Source: Orobanche coerulescens (Eukaryota > Streptophyta > Magnoliopsida > Lamiales > Orobanchaceae). From it: 64,000 nucleotides of DNA. The notes under the pieces are model-generated. The model was not told the DNA's origin, made no database searches, and was given only the letters and a program-made list of their open reading frames with translations. Made by a program: the position numbers and the translations under genes. Each line of letters begins with the position of its first letter. Position 1 is the stretch's first letter. The stretch covers positions 81,300,358 to 81,364,357 of the forward strand of contig CM065814.1 of assembly GCA_033398695.1 (NCBI GenBank), written 5' to 3'. Positions 1-14,295 of the stretch are shown here, piece by piece.

Positions 1-947
1 GAGGAGGAAGGGCCCGATTTGCAAAATTTCATGCAGCAAAGTTGTATCCCTCTAAACTAGCTTTGCAACGCTATATAGACCACTATGAGGGGACCACAAA
101 CTAATGAGATATTGCCAAAATACCAGCATGCGACCCGTTTGCCCTCTACCGGAACACTATTTTGGCCGAGAAACATGACCAGTCGCGCATTATGGTCTGA
201 AAAGTCAGAGTTCGAGAGCCATAAAGGCCCCGACTCAGAAAGTTAACTTCACCACTCTCGTAGACCTTTGATTTATCTCTCCAACGGAGTGTAGCACATT
301 GCGAGCACACTATAATTGGACGAGATATGACTAAAATACTACAAGGTACGCAGTGGATCGCGAGTTGCGGTTGGAAAATTCGACTTTCGGGGAGGAGAAA
401 GGGCCCGATTTGCAAACTTTCATACAGCAAAGTCATAGACCTCTGAATTAGCTTTGCAACAGTATATAGACCACTATTAGGGGGCCAGAAACCAATGAGA
501 TATAGCCAAAAATACCGGCATGCGACCCGTTTGCCCTTTAACGGAACACTGTTTTGGCCGAGAAACATGTCCGGTCGCGCATTACATTCTGAAAAGTCAG
601 AGTTCGAGGGCCATAAAGGCCGAAACCAAAAAAATTACTTCACCGTTGTCGTAGCCCTTTGACTTAGCTCTCCAACAGTGTGTAGCACATTGCGAGCACA
701 CCACAATTGGACGAGATATGGATAACATACTACAAGGTACGCGGTGGGTCGCGAGCTGCGGTTGGAAAATTTGATTTTCGGGGAGGAGGAAGTGCCTGAT
801 TTTCAAACTTGCATCCAGCAAAGTCATGGACCTCTGCACTAGCTTTCCAACGATATAGATACCTCTATGAGAGGACCACAAACCAATGAGATATGGCCAA
901 AATACTGGCATGCGACCCGTTTGTCCTTTACCGGAACACTGTTTTGG
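1..947. repeat. Satellite array, left edge: diverged ~390 bp A-B dimers
   Basis: Tandem ~390 bp units are seen by following the landmark CCGAGAAACATG, which recurs at 165, 558 and 948 (spacings 393 and 390). Unlike the array to the right there is no extra 194 bp monomer here, so no 974 bp higher-order period. The copies differ visibly from the interior units, for example in the B-half stretch around 1-160. Open frames in this stretch are by-products of the repeat. The array continues beyond the left end of the window. Confidence 0.9.
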
Positions 948-1633
948 CCGAGAAACATGTCCGGTCGCGCATTATGGTCCGAAAAGTTAGAGTTTGAGGG
1001 CCATAAAGGCCTCAACTTAGAAAGTTAACTTGACCGTTATCGTAGCCCTGACTTATCTCTCCAACGGTGTGTAGCACATTGCGAGCACACCACAATTGGA
1101 CGAGATATGGCTAAAATACTACAAGGTACGCGGTTGGGTCGCGAACTCTGGTCGGAAAATTCGACTTTCGGGGGGGAGGAAGGGCCCGATTTTCAAAATT
1201 GCATCTGCAAATTTGTAACCCTATAAACTAGCTTTGCAACAGTATATAGACAACTATAAGGGGACCACAAACCAATGAGGTATGGCCAATATACCGGCAT
1301 GCAACCTGTTTGTCCTTTCCCGGAACACTGTTTTGACCGAGAAACATGTGTGGTCGCGCATTATGGTCCGAAAAGTTAGAGTTTGAGGGCCATAAAGGCC
1401 ACGAATTAGAAAGTTAACTTCACCATTATCATAAATATTTGACTTAGTTCACCAACAATATGTAGCACATTGCAAGCACACCACAATTAGAGGAGATATG
1501 GCTAAAATACTATAAGGTACGCTGTTTTGGCCGAGAAACATGTCCAGTCGCGCATTACAGTCTGAAAAGTCAGAGTTCGAGGGCCATAAAGGCCCCAACT
1601 AAATAAGTTAACTTCACCATTGTCATAGCCCTT

Positions 1634-4600
1634 TCACTTAGCTCTCCAACAGTGTGTAGCACGTTGCGAGCACACCACAATTGGACGATATATGGATAAA
1701 ATACTACAGGGTAAGCGGTGGGTCGCGAGTTGTGGTTGGAAAATTTGGTTTTCGGGGAGGAGGAAGTGCCTGATTTTCAAACTTGCATACAGCAAAGTCA
1801 TGGACCTCTGAACTAGCTTTCCAACGATATAGATACCTCTATGAGAGGACCACAAACCAATAAGATATGGCCAAAATACTGGCATGCGACCCGTTTGTCC
1901 TTTACCGGAACACTGTTTTGGCCGAGAAACATGTCCGGTCGCGCATTATGGTCCGAAAAGTTAGAGTTTGAGGGCCATAAAGTCCTCAACTTAGAAAGTT
2001 AACTTCACCGTTGTCGTAGCCCTGACTTATCTCTCCAACGGTATGTAGCACATTGCGAGCACACCATAATTGGACGAGATATGGCTAAAATACTACAAGG
2101 TACGCGGTTGGGTCGCGAACTCTGGTCGGAAAATTCGACTTTCCGGGGGGAGGAAGGGCCCGATTTTCAAAATTGCATCTGTAAATTTGTAACCCTATAA
2201 ACTAGCTTTGCAACAGTATATAGACAACTATGAGGGGACCACAAACCAATGAGGTATGGCCAATATACCGGCATGCAACCCGTTTGTCCTTTCCCGGAAC
2301 ACTGCTTTAGACGAGAAACATGTGTGGTCGTGCATTATGGTCCGAAAAGTTAGAGTTTGAGGGCCTTAAAGGCCACGACTTAGAAAGTCAACTTCACCAT
2401 TATCATAGACCTTTGACTTAGTTCTCCAACAATATGTAGCACATTGCGAGCACACCACAATTAGAGGAGATATGGCTAAAATACTATAAGGTACGCTGTT
2501 TTGGCCGAGAAACATGTCCGGTCGCGCATTACAGTCTGAGAAGTCAGAATTCGAGGGCCATAAAGGCCCCAACTAAATAAGTTAACTTCACCATTGTCAT
2601 AGCCATTTCACTTAGATCTCCAACAGTGTGTAGCACGTTGCGAGCACACCACAATTGGACGATATATGGATAAAATACTACAGGGTACGCGGTGGGTCGC
2701 GAGTTGCGGTTGAAAAATTTGGTTTTCGGGGAGGAGGAAGTGCCTGATTTTCAAACTTGCATCCAGCAAAGTCATGGACTTCTGAACTAGCTTTCCAACG
2801 ATATAGAGACCTCTATGAGAGGACCACAAACCAATGAGATATGGCCAAAATACTGGCATGCGACCCATTTGTCCTTTACCGGAACACTGTTTTGGCTGAG
2901 AAACATGTCCGGTCGCGCATTATGGTCCGAAAAGTTAGAGTTTGAGGGCCATAAAGGCCTCAACTTAGAAAGTTAACTTAACCGTTATCGTAGCCCTGAC
3001 TTATCTCTCCAACGGTGTGTAGCACATTGCGAGCACACCACAATTGGACGAGATATGGCTAAAATACTACTAGGTACGCGGTTGTTTCGCGAACTCTGGT
3101 CGGAAAATTCGACTTTCGGGGGGGAGGAAGGGCCCGATTTTCAAAATTGCATCTGCAAATTTGTAACCCTATAAACTAGCTTTGCAACAGTATATAGACA
3201 ACTATGAGGGGACCACAAACCAATGAGGTATGGCCAATATACCGGCATGCAACCCATTTGTCCTTTCCCGGAACACTGTTTTAGCCGAGAAACATGTGTG
3301 GTCGCGCATTATGGTCCGAAAAGTTAGAGTTTGAGGGCCATAAAGGCCACGAATTAGAAAGTTAACTTCACCATTATCATAGACCTTTGACTTAGTTCTC
3401 CAACAATATGTAGCACATTGCAAGCACACCACAATTAGAGGAGATATGGCTAAAATACTATAAGGTACGCTGTTTTGGCCGAGAAACATGTCCGGTCGCG
3501 CATTACAGTCTGAAAAGTCAGAGTTCGAGGGCCATAAAGGCCCCAACTAAATAAGTTAACTTCACCATTGTCATAGCCCTTTCACATAGCTCTCCAACAG
3601 TGTGTAGCACGTTGCGAGCACACCACAATTGGACGATATATGGATAAAATACTACAGGGTAAGCGGTGGGTCGCGAGTTGTGGTTGGAAAATTTGGTTTT
3701 CGGGGAGGAGGAAGTGCCTGATTTTCAAACTTGCATACAGCAAAGTCATGGACCTCTGAACTAGCTTTCCAACGATATAGATACCTCTATGAGAGGACCA
3801 CAAACCAATAAGATATGGCCAAAATACTGGCATGCGACCCGTTTGTCCTTTACCGGAACACTGTTTTGGCCGAGAAACATGTCCGGTCGCGCATTATGGT
3901 CCGAAAAGTTAGAGTTTGAGGGCCATAAAGGCCTCAACTTAGAAAGTTAACTTCACCGTTGTCGTAGCCCTGACTTATCTCTCCAACGGTATGTAGCACA
4001 TTGCGAGCACACCATAATTGGACGAGATATGGCTAAAATACTACAAGGTACGCGGTTGGGTCGCGAACTCTGGTCGGAAAATTCGACTTTCCGGGGGGAG
4101 GAAGGGCCCGATTTTCAAAATTGCATCTGTAAATTTGTAACCCTATAAACTAGCTTTGCAACAGTATATAGACAACTATGAGGGGACCACAAACCAATGA
4201 GGTATGGCCAATATACCGGCATGCAACCCGTTTGTCCTTTCCCGGAACACTGCTTTAGACGAGAAACATGTGTGGTCGTGCATTATGGTCCGAAAAGTTA
4301 GAGTTTGAGGGCCTTAAAGGCCACGACTTAGAAAGTCAACTTCACCATTATCATAGACCTTTGACTTAGTTCTCCAACAATATGTAGCACATTGCGAGCA
4401 CACCACAATTAGAGGAGATATGGCTAAAATACTATAAGGTACGCTGTTTTGGCCGAGAAACATGTCCGGTCGCGCATTACAGTCTGAGAAGTCAGAATTC
4501 GAGGGCCATAAAGGCCCCAACTAAATAAGTTAACTTCACCATTGTCATAGCCATTTCACTTAGATCTCCAACAGTGTGTAGCACGTTGCGAGCACACCAC

Positions 4601-5529
4601 AATTGGACGATATATGGATAAAATACTACAGGGTACGCGGTGGGTCGCGAGTTGCGGTTGAAAAATTTGGTTTTCGGGGAGGAGGAAGTGCCTGATTTTC
4701 AAACTTGCATCCAGCAAAGTCATGGACTTCTGAACTAGCTTTCCAACGATATAGAGACCTCTATGAGAGGACCACAAACCAATGAGATATGGCCAAAATA
4801 CTGGCATGCGACCCGTTTGTCCTTTACCGGAACACTGTTTTGGCTGAGAAACATGTCCGGTCGCGCATTATGGTCCGAAAAGTTAGAGTTTGAGGGCCAT
4901 AAAGGCCTCAACTTAGAAAGTTAACTTAACCGTTATCGTAGCCCTGACTTATCTCTCCAACGGTGTGTAGCACATTGCGAGCACACCACAATTGGACGAG
5001 ATATGGCTAAAATACTACTAGGTACGCGGTTGTTTCGCGAACTCTGGTCGGAAAATTCGACTTTCGGGGGGGAGGAAGGGCCCGATTTTCAAAATTGCAT
5101 CTGCAAATTTGTAACCCTATAAACTAGCTTTGCAACAGTATATAGACAACTATGAGGGGACCACAAACCAATGAGGTATGGCCAATATACCGGCATGCAA
5201 CCCATTTGTCCTTTCCCGGAACACTGTTTTAGCCGAGAAACATGTGTGGTCGCGCATTATGGTCCGAAAAGTTAGAGTTTGAGGGCCATAAAGGCCACGA
5301 ATTAGAAAGTTAACTTCACCATTATCATAGACCTTTGACTTAGTTCTCCAACAATATGTAGCACATTGCAAGCACACCACAATTAGAGGAGATATGGCTA
5401 AAATACTATAAGGTACGCTGTTTTGGCCGAGAAACATGTCCGGTCGCGCATTACAGTCTGAAAAGTCAGAGTTCGAGGGCCATAAAGGCCCCAACTAAAT
5501 AAGTTAACTTCACCATTGTCATAGCCCTT
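1634..5529. repeat. 1948 bp double-pentamer duplication in the satellite
   Basis: The blocks 1634-3581 and 3582-5529 are nearly identical to each other and less similar at the 974 bp offset. Shared private variants include the altered landmark TTAGACGAGAAACATG (2306 and 4254) and the A-monomer change GAGGGCCTTAAAGG (2359 and 4307). The second block therefore arose by duplication of a 10-monomer unit. Confidence 0.8.
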
Positions 5530-8500
5530 TCACATAGCTCTCCAACAGTGTGTAGCACATTGCGAGCACACCACAATTGGACGATATATGGATAAAATAC
5601 TACAGGGTACGCGGTGGGTCGCGAGTTGTGGTTGGAAAACTTGGTTTTCGGGGAGGAGGAAGTGCCTGATTTTCAAACTTGCATCCAGCAAAGTCATGGA
5701 CCTCTGAACTAGCTTTCCAACGATATAGATACCTCTATGAGAGGACCACAAACCAATGAGATATGGCCAAAATACTGGCATGCGACCCGTTTGTCCTTTA
5801 CCGGAACACTGTTTTGGCCGAGAAACATGTCCGGTCGCGCATTATGGTCCGAAAAGTTAGAGTTTGAGGGCCATAAAGGCCTCAACTTTGAAAGTTAAAT
5901 TCACCGTTGTCGTAGCCCTGACTTATCTCTCCAACGGTGTGTAGCACATTGCGAGCACACCTTAATTGGACGAGATATGGCTATAATACTACATGGTACG
6001 CGGTTGGGTCGCGAACTCTGGTCGGAAAATTCGACTTTTAGGGGGGAGGAAGGGCCCGATTTTCAAAATTGCATCTGCAAATTTGTAACCCTATAAACTA
6101 GCTTTGCAACAGTATATAGACAACTATGAGGGGACCACAAACCAATGAGATATGGCCAATATACCGGCATGCAACCCGTTTGTCCTTTCCCGGAACACTG
6201 TTTTGGCCGAGAAACATGTGTGGTCGCGCATTATGGTCCGAAAAGTTAGAGTTTGAGGGCCATAAAGGCCACGACTTTGAAAGTTAACTTCACCATTATC
6301 ATAGACCTTTGACTTAGTTCTCCAACAATATGTAGCACATTGCGGGCACACCACAATTAGAGGAGATATGGCTAAAATACTACAAGGTACGCTGTTTTGG
6401 CCGTGAAACATGTCCGGTCGCGCATTACAGTCTGAAAAGTCAGAGTTCAAGGGCTATAAAGGCCCCAAATAAATAAGTTAACTTCACCATTGTCATAGCC
6501 CTTTCACTTAGCTCTCCAACAATGTGTAGCACGTTGCGAGCACACCACAATTGGACGATATATGGATAAAATACCACAGGGTACGCGGTGGGTCGCGAGT
6601 TGCAGTTGGAAAATTTGGTTTTCGGGGAGGAGGAAGTGCCTGATTTTCAAACTTGCATCCAACAAAGTCATGGACCTCTGAACTAGCTTTCCAACGATAT
6701 AGAGACCTCTATGAGAGGACCATAAACCAATGAGATATGGCCAAAATACTGGCATGCGACCCGTTTGTCCTTTACCGGAACACTGTTTTGGCCGAGAAAC
6801 ATGTCCGGTCGCGCATTATGGTCCGAAAAGTTAGAGTTTGAGGGCCATAAAGGCCTCAACTTTGAAAGTTAACTTCACCGTTGTCGTAGCCCTGACTTAT
6901 CTCTCCAACGGTATGTAGCACATTGCGAGCACACCATAATTGGACGAGATATGGCTAAAATACTACAAGGTACGCGGTTGGGTCGCGAACTCTGGTCGGA
7001 AAATTCGACTTTCGGGGGGGAGGAAGGGCCCGATTTTCAAAATTACATCTGCAAATTTGTAACCCTATAAACTAGCTTTGCAACAGTATATAGACAACTA
7101 TGATGGGACCACAAACCAATGAGGTATGGCCAATATACCGGCATGCAACCCGTTTGTCCTTTCCCGGAACACTGTTTTAGCCGAGAAACATGTGTGGTCG
7201 CGCATTATGGTCCGAAAAGTTAGAGTTTGAGGGCCATAAAGGCCACGACTTAGAAAGTTAACTTCACCATTATCATAGACCTTTGACTTAGTTCTCCAAC
7301 AATATGTAGCACATTGCAATCACACCACAATTAGAGGAGATATGGCTAAAATACTATAAGGTACGCTGTTTTGGCCGAGAAACATGTCCGGTCGCGCATT
7401 ACAGTCTGAAAAGTCAGAGTTCGAGGGCCATAAAGGCCCCAACTAAATAAGTTAACTTCACCATTGTCATAGCCCTTTCACTTAGCTCTCGAACAGTGTG
7501 TAGCACGTTGCGAGCACACCACAATTGGACGATATATGGATAAAATACTACAGGGTACGCGGTGGGTCGCGAGTTGTGGTTGGAAAACTTGGTTTTCGGG
7601 GAGGAGGAAGTGCCTGATTTTCAAACTTGCATCCAGCAAAGTCATGGACCTCTGAACTAGCTTTCCAACGATATAGATACCTCTATGAGAGGACCACAAA
7701 CCAATGAGATATGGCCAAAATACTGGCATGCGACCCGTTTGTCCTTTACCGGAACACTGTTTTGGCCGAGAAACATGTCCGGTCGCGCATTATGGTCCGA
7801 AAAGTTAGAGTTTGAGGGCCATAAAGGCCTCAACTTAGAAAGTTAAATTCACTGTTGTCGTAGCCCTGACTTATCTCTCCAACGGTGTGTAGCACATTGC
7901 GAGCACACCACAATTGGACGAGATATGGCTATAATACTACATGGTACGCGGTTGGGTTGGGAACTCTGGTCGGAAAATTCGACTTTTAGGAGGGAGGAAG
8001 GGCCCGACTTTCAAAATTGCATCTGCAAATTTGTAACCCTATAAACTAGATTTGCAACAGTATATAGACAACTATGATGGGACCACAAACCAATGAGGTA
8101 TGGCCAATATACCGGCATGCAACCCGTTTGTCCTTTCCCGAAACACTGTTTTAGCCGAGAAACATGTGTGGTCGCGCATTATGGTCCGAAAAGTTAGAGT
8201 TTGAGGGCCATAAAGGCCACGACTTAGAAAGTTAACTTCACTATTATCATAGACCTTTGACTTAGTTCTCCAACAATATGTAGCACATTGCAAGCACACC
8301 ACAATTAGAGGAGCTATGGCTAAAATACTATAAGGTACGCTGTTTTGGCCGAGAAACATGTCCGGTCGCGCATTACATTCTGAAAAGTCAGAGTTCGAGG
8401 GCCATAAAGGCCCCAACTAAATAAGTTAACTTCACCATTGTCATAGCCCTTTCACTTAGCTCTCCAACAGTGTGTAGCACGTTGCGAGCACACCACAATT

Positions 8501-10399
8501 GGACGATATATGGATAAAATACTACAGGGTACGCGGTGGGTCGCGAGTTGTGGTTGGAAAACTTGGTTTTCGGGGAGGAGGAAGTGCCTGATTTTCAAAC
8601 TTGCATCCAGCAAAGTCATGGACCTTTGAACTAGCTTTCCAACGATATAGATACCTCTATGAGAGGACCACAAACCAATGAGATATGGCCAAAATACTGG
8701 CATGCGACCCGTTTGTCCTTTACCGGAACACTGTTTTGGCCGAGAAACATGTCCGGTCGCGCATTATGGTCCGAAAAGTTAGAGTTTGAGGGCCATAAAG
8801 GCCTCAACTTAGAAAGTTAACTTCACCGTTGTCGTAGCCCTGACTTATCTCTCCAACGGTGTGTAGCACATTGCGAGCACACCACAATTGGACGAGATAT
8901 GGCTATAATACTACATGGTACGCGGTTGGGTCGCGAACTCTGGTCGGAAAATTCGACTTTTAGGGGGGAGGAAGGGCCCGATTTTCAAAATTGCATCTGC
9001 AAATTTGTAACCCTATAAACTAGCTTTGCAACAGTATATAGACAACTATGAGGGGACCACAAACCAATGAGATATGGCCAATATACCGGCATGCAACCCG
9101 TTTGTCCTTTCCCGGAACACTGTTTTGGCCGAGAAACATGTGTGGTCGCGCATTATGGTCCGAAAAGTTAGAGTTTGAGGGCCATAAAGGCCACGACTTA
9201 GAAAGTTAACTTCACCATTATCATAGACCTTTGACTTAGTTCTCCAACAATATGTAGCACATTGCGGGCACACCACAATTAGAGGAGATATGGCTAAAAT
9301 ACTACAAGGTACGCTGTTTTGGCCGTGAAACATGTCCGTTCGCGCATTACAGTCTGAAAAGTCAGAGTTCGAGGGCTATAAAGGCCCCAACTAAATAAGC
9401 TAACTTCACCATTCTCATAGCCCTTTCACTTAGCTCTCCAACAGTGTGTAGCACATTGCGAGCACACCACAATTGGACGATATATGGATAAAATACTACA
9501 GGGTACGCGGTGGGTCGCGAGTTGTGGTTGGAAAACTTGGTTTTCGGGGAGGAGGAAGTGCCTGATTTTCAAACTTGCATCCAGCAAAGTCATGGACCTC
9601 TGAACTAGCTTTCCAACGATATAGATACCTCTATGAGAGGACCACAAACCAGTGAGATATGGCCAAAATACTGGCATGCGACCCGTTTGTCCTTTACCGG
9701 AACACTGTTTTGGCCGAGAAACATGTCCGGTCGCGCATTATGGTCCGAAAAGTTAGAGTTTGAGGGCCATAAAGGCCTCAACTTAGAAAGTTAACTTCAC
9801 CGTTGTCGTAGCCCTGACTTATCTCTCCAACGGTGTGTAGCACATTGCGAGCACACCACAATTGGACGAGATATGGCTATAATACTACATGGTACGCGGT
9901 TGGGTCGCGAACTCTGGTCGGAAAATTCGACTTTTAGGGGGGAGGAAGGGCCCGATTTTCAAAATTGCATCTGCAAATTTGTAACCCTATAAACTAGCTT
10001 TGCAACAGTATATAGACAACTATGAGGGGACCACAAACCAATGAGATATGGCCAATATACCGGCATGCAACCCGTTTGTCCTTTCCCGGAACACTGTTTT
10101 GGCCGAGAAACATGTGTGGTCGCGCATTATGGTCCGAAAAGTTAGAGTTTGACGGCCATAAAGGCCACGACTTAGAAAGTTAACTTCACCATTATCATAT
10201 ACCTTTGACTTAGTTCTCCAACAATATGTAGCACATTGCGGGCACACCACAATTAGAGGAGATATGGCTAAAATACTACAAGGTACGCTGTTTTGGCCGT
10301 GAAACATGTCCGTTCGCGCATTACAGTCTGAAAAGTCAGAGTTCGAGGGCTATAAAGGCCCCAACTAAATAAGCTAACTTCACCATTGTCATAGCCCTT

Positions 10400-13300
10400 T
10401 CACTTAGCTCTCCAACAGTGTGTAGCACATTGCGAGCACACCACAATTGGACGATATATGGATAAAATACTACAGGGTACGCGGTGGGTCGCGAGTTGTG
10501 GTTGGAAAACTTGGTTTTCGGGGAGGAGGAAGTGCCTGATTTTCAAACTTGCATCCAGCAAAGTCATGGACCTCTGAACTAGCTTTCCAACGATATAGAT
10601 ACCTCTATGAGAGGACCACAAACCAGTGAGATATGGCCAAAATACTGGCATGCGACCCGTTTGTCCTTTACCGGAACACTGTTTTGGCCGAGAAACATGT
10701 CCGGTCGCGCATTATGGTCCGAAAAGTTAGAGTTTGAGGGCCATAAAGGCCTCAACTTAGAAAGTTAACTTCACCGTTGTCGTAGCCCTAACTTATCTCT
10801 CCAACGGTGTGTAGCACATTGCGAGCACACCACAATTGGACGAGATATGGCTAAAATACTACATGGTACGTGGTTGGGTCGCGAACTCTGGTCGGAAAAT
10901 TCGACTTTTAGGGGGGAGGAAGGGCCCGATTTTCAAAATTGCATCTGCAAATTTGTAACCCTATAAACTAGCTTTGCAACAGTATATAGACAACTATGAG
11001 GGGACCACAAACCAATGAGATATGGCCAATATACCGGCATGCAACCCGTTTGTCCTTTCCCGGAACACTGTTTTGGCCGAGAAACATGTGTGGTCGCGCA
11101 TTATGGTCCGAAAAGTTAGAGTTTGAGGGCCATAAAGGCCACGACTTAGAAAGTAAACTTCACCATTATCATAGACCTTTGACTTAGTTCTCCAACAATA
11201 TGTAGCACATTGCGGGCACACCACAATTAGAGGAGATATGGCTAAAATACTACAAGGTACGCTGTTTTGGCCGTGAAACATGTCCGTTCGCGCATTACAG
11301 TCTGAAAAGTCAGAGTTCGAGGGCTATAAAGGCCCCAACTAAATAAGCTAACTTCACCATTGTCATAGCCCTTTCACTTAGCTCTCCAACAGTGTGTAGC
11401 ACATTGCGAGCACACCACAATTGGACGATATATGGATAAAATACCACAGGGTACGCGGTGGGTCGCGAGTTGCAGTTCGAAAATTTGGTTTTCGGGGAGG
11501 AGGAAGTGCCTGATTTTCAAACTTGCATCCAACAAAGTCATGGACCTCTGAACTAGCTTTCCAACGATATAGAGACCTCTATGAGAGGACCATAAACCAA
11601 TGAGATATGGCCAAAATACTGGCATGCGACCCGTTTGTCCTTTACCGGAACATTGTTTTGGCCGAGAAACATGTCCGGTCGCGCATTATGGTCCGAAAAG
11701 TTAGAGTTTGAGGGCCATAAAGGCCTCAACTTTGAAAGTTAACTTCACCGTTGTCGTAGCACTGACTTATCTCTCCAACGGTATGTAGCACATTGCGAGC
11801 ACACCATAATTGGACGAGATATGGCTAAAATACTACAAGGTACGCGGTTGGGTCGCGAACTCTGGTCGGAAAATTCGACTTTCGGGGGGGAGGAAGGGCC
11901 CGACTTTCAAAATTGCATCTGCAAATTTGTAACCCTATAAACTAGATTTGCAACAGTATATAGACAACTCTGAGGGGACCACAAACCAATGAGATATGGC
12001 CAATATACCGGCATGCAACCCGTTTGTCCTTTCCCGGAACACTGTTTTGGCCGAGAAACATGTGTGGTCGCGCATTATGGTCCGAAAAGTTAGAGTTTGA
12101 GGGCCATAAAGGCCACGACTTAGAAAGTTAACTTCACCATTATCATAGACCTTTGACTTAGTTCTCCAACAATATGTAGCACATTGCGGGCACACCACAA
12201 TTAGAGGAGATATGGCTAAAATACTACAAGGTACGCTGTTTTGGCCGTGAAACATGTCCGTTCGCGCATTACAGTCTGAAAAGTCAGAGTTCGAGGGCTA
12301 TAATGGCCCCAACTAAATAAGCTAACTTCACCATTGTCATAGCCCTTTCACTTAGCTCTCCAACAGTGTGTAGCACATTGCGAGCACACCACAATTGGAC
12401 GATATATGGATAAAATACTACAGGGTACGCGGTGGGTCGCGAGTTGTGGTTGGAAAACTTGGTTTTCGGGGAGGAGGAAGTGCCTGATTTTCAAACTTGC
12501 ATCCAGCAAAGTCATGGACCTCTGAACTAGCTTTCCAACGATATAGATACCTCTATGAGAGGACCACAAACCAGTGAGATATGGCCAAAATACTGGCATG
12601 CGACCCGTTTGTCCTTTACCGGAACACTGTTTTGGCCGAGAAACATGTCCGGTCGCGCATTATGGTCCGAAAAGTTAGAGTTTGAGGGCCATAAAGGCCT
12701 CAACTTAGAAAGTTAACTTCACCGTTGTCGTAGCCCTGACTTATCTCTCCAACGGTGTGTAGCACATTGCGAGCACACCACAATTGGACGAGATATGGCT
12801 AAAATACTACATGGTACGCGGTTGGGTCGCGAACTCTGGTCGGAAAATTCGACTTTTAGGGGGGAGGAAGGGCCCGATTTTCAAAATTGCATCTGCAAAT
12901 TTGTAACCCTATAAACTAGCTTTGCAACAGTATATAGACAACTATGAGGGGACCACAAACCAATGAGATATGGCCAATATACCGGCATGCAACCCGTTTG
13001 TCCTTTCCCGGAACACTGTTTTGGCCGAGAAACATGTGTGGTCGCGCATTATGGTCCGAAAAGTTAGAGTTTGAGGGCCATAAAGGCCACGACTTAGAAA
13101 GTAAACTTCACCATTATCATAGACCTTTGACTTAGTTCTCCAACAATATGTAGCACATTGCGGGCACACCACAATTATAGGAGATATGGCTAAAATACTA
13201 CAAGGTACGCTGTTTTGGCCGTGAAACATGTCCGTTCGCGCATTACAGTCTGAAAAGTCAGAGTTCGAGGGCTATAAAGGCCCCAACTAAATAAGCTAAC

Positions 13301-14295
13301 TTCACCATTGTCATAGCCCTTTCACTTAGCTCTCCAACAGTGTGTAGCACATTGCGAGCACACCACAATTGGACGATATATGGATAAAATACCACAGGGT
13401 ACGCGGTGGGTCGCGAGTTGCAGTTCGAAAATTTGGTTTTCGGGGAGGAGGAAGTGCCTGATTTTCAAACTTGCATCCAACAAAGTCATGGACCTCTGAA
13501 CTAGCTTTCCAACGATATAGAGACCTCTATGAGAGGACCATAAACCAATGAGATATGGCCAAAATACTGGCATGCGACCCGTTTGTCCTTTACCGGAACA
13601 CTGTTTTGGCCGAGAAACATGTCCGGTCGCGCATTATGGTCCGAAAAGTTAGAGTTTGAGGGCCATAAAGGCCTCAACTTTGAAAGTTAACTTCACCATT
13701 GTCGTAGCCGTGACTTATCTCTCCAACGGTATGTAGCACATTGCGAGCACACCGTAATTGGACGAGATATGGCTAAAATACTACAAGGTACGCGGTTGGG
13801 TCGCGAACTCTGGTTGGAAAATTCGACTTTCGGGGGGGAGGAACGGCCCGATTTTCAAAATTGCATCTGCAAATTTGTAACCGTATAAACTAGCTTTGCA
13901 ACAGTATATAGACAACTATGAGGGGACCACAAACCAATGAGGTATGGCCAATATACCGGCATGCAACCCGTTTGTCCTTTCCCGGAACACTGTTTTGGCC
14001 GAGAAACATGTGTGGTCGCGCATTATGGTCCGAAAAGTTAGAGTTTGAGGGCCATAAAGGCCACGACTTAGAAAGTTAACTTCACCATTATCATAGACCT
14101 TTGACTTTGTTCTCCAACAATATGTAGCACATTGCGGGCACACCACAATTAGAGGAGATATGGCTAAAATACTACAAGGTACGCTGTTTTTGCCGTGAAA
14201 CATGTCCGGTCGCGCATTACAGTCTGAAAAGTCAGAGTTCGAGGGCTATAAAGGCCCCAACTAAATAAGTTAACTTCACCATTGTCATAGCCCTT
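10400..14295. repeat. Second 1948 bp double-pentamer duplication in the satellite
   Basis: 10400-12347 and 12348-14295 match more closely at the 1948 bp offset than at 974 bp. Shared variants include GTTCGAAAATTTGG near 11474 and 13422, and GAAAGTAAACTTCACC near 11150 and 13098. Just left of it, 9426-10399 and 10400-11373 are almost identical at 974 bp, so several rounds of unequal exchange are visible. Confidence 0.75.

Noticed and set aside
1800..1840. CENP-B-box-like word GTTGGAAA (reverse of TTTCCAAC) in each B monomer
   Set aside because: Only eight bases match. The essential flanking TTCG and CGGG parts of the box are absent, and a CENP-B role is not established in plants.
10996..13135. 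Plus-strand 63-codon frames repeated at 10996 and 12944
   Set aside because: These are the opposite-strand reading of the same satellite, present only in units that by chance lack a stop.
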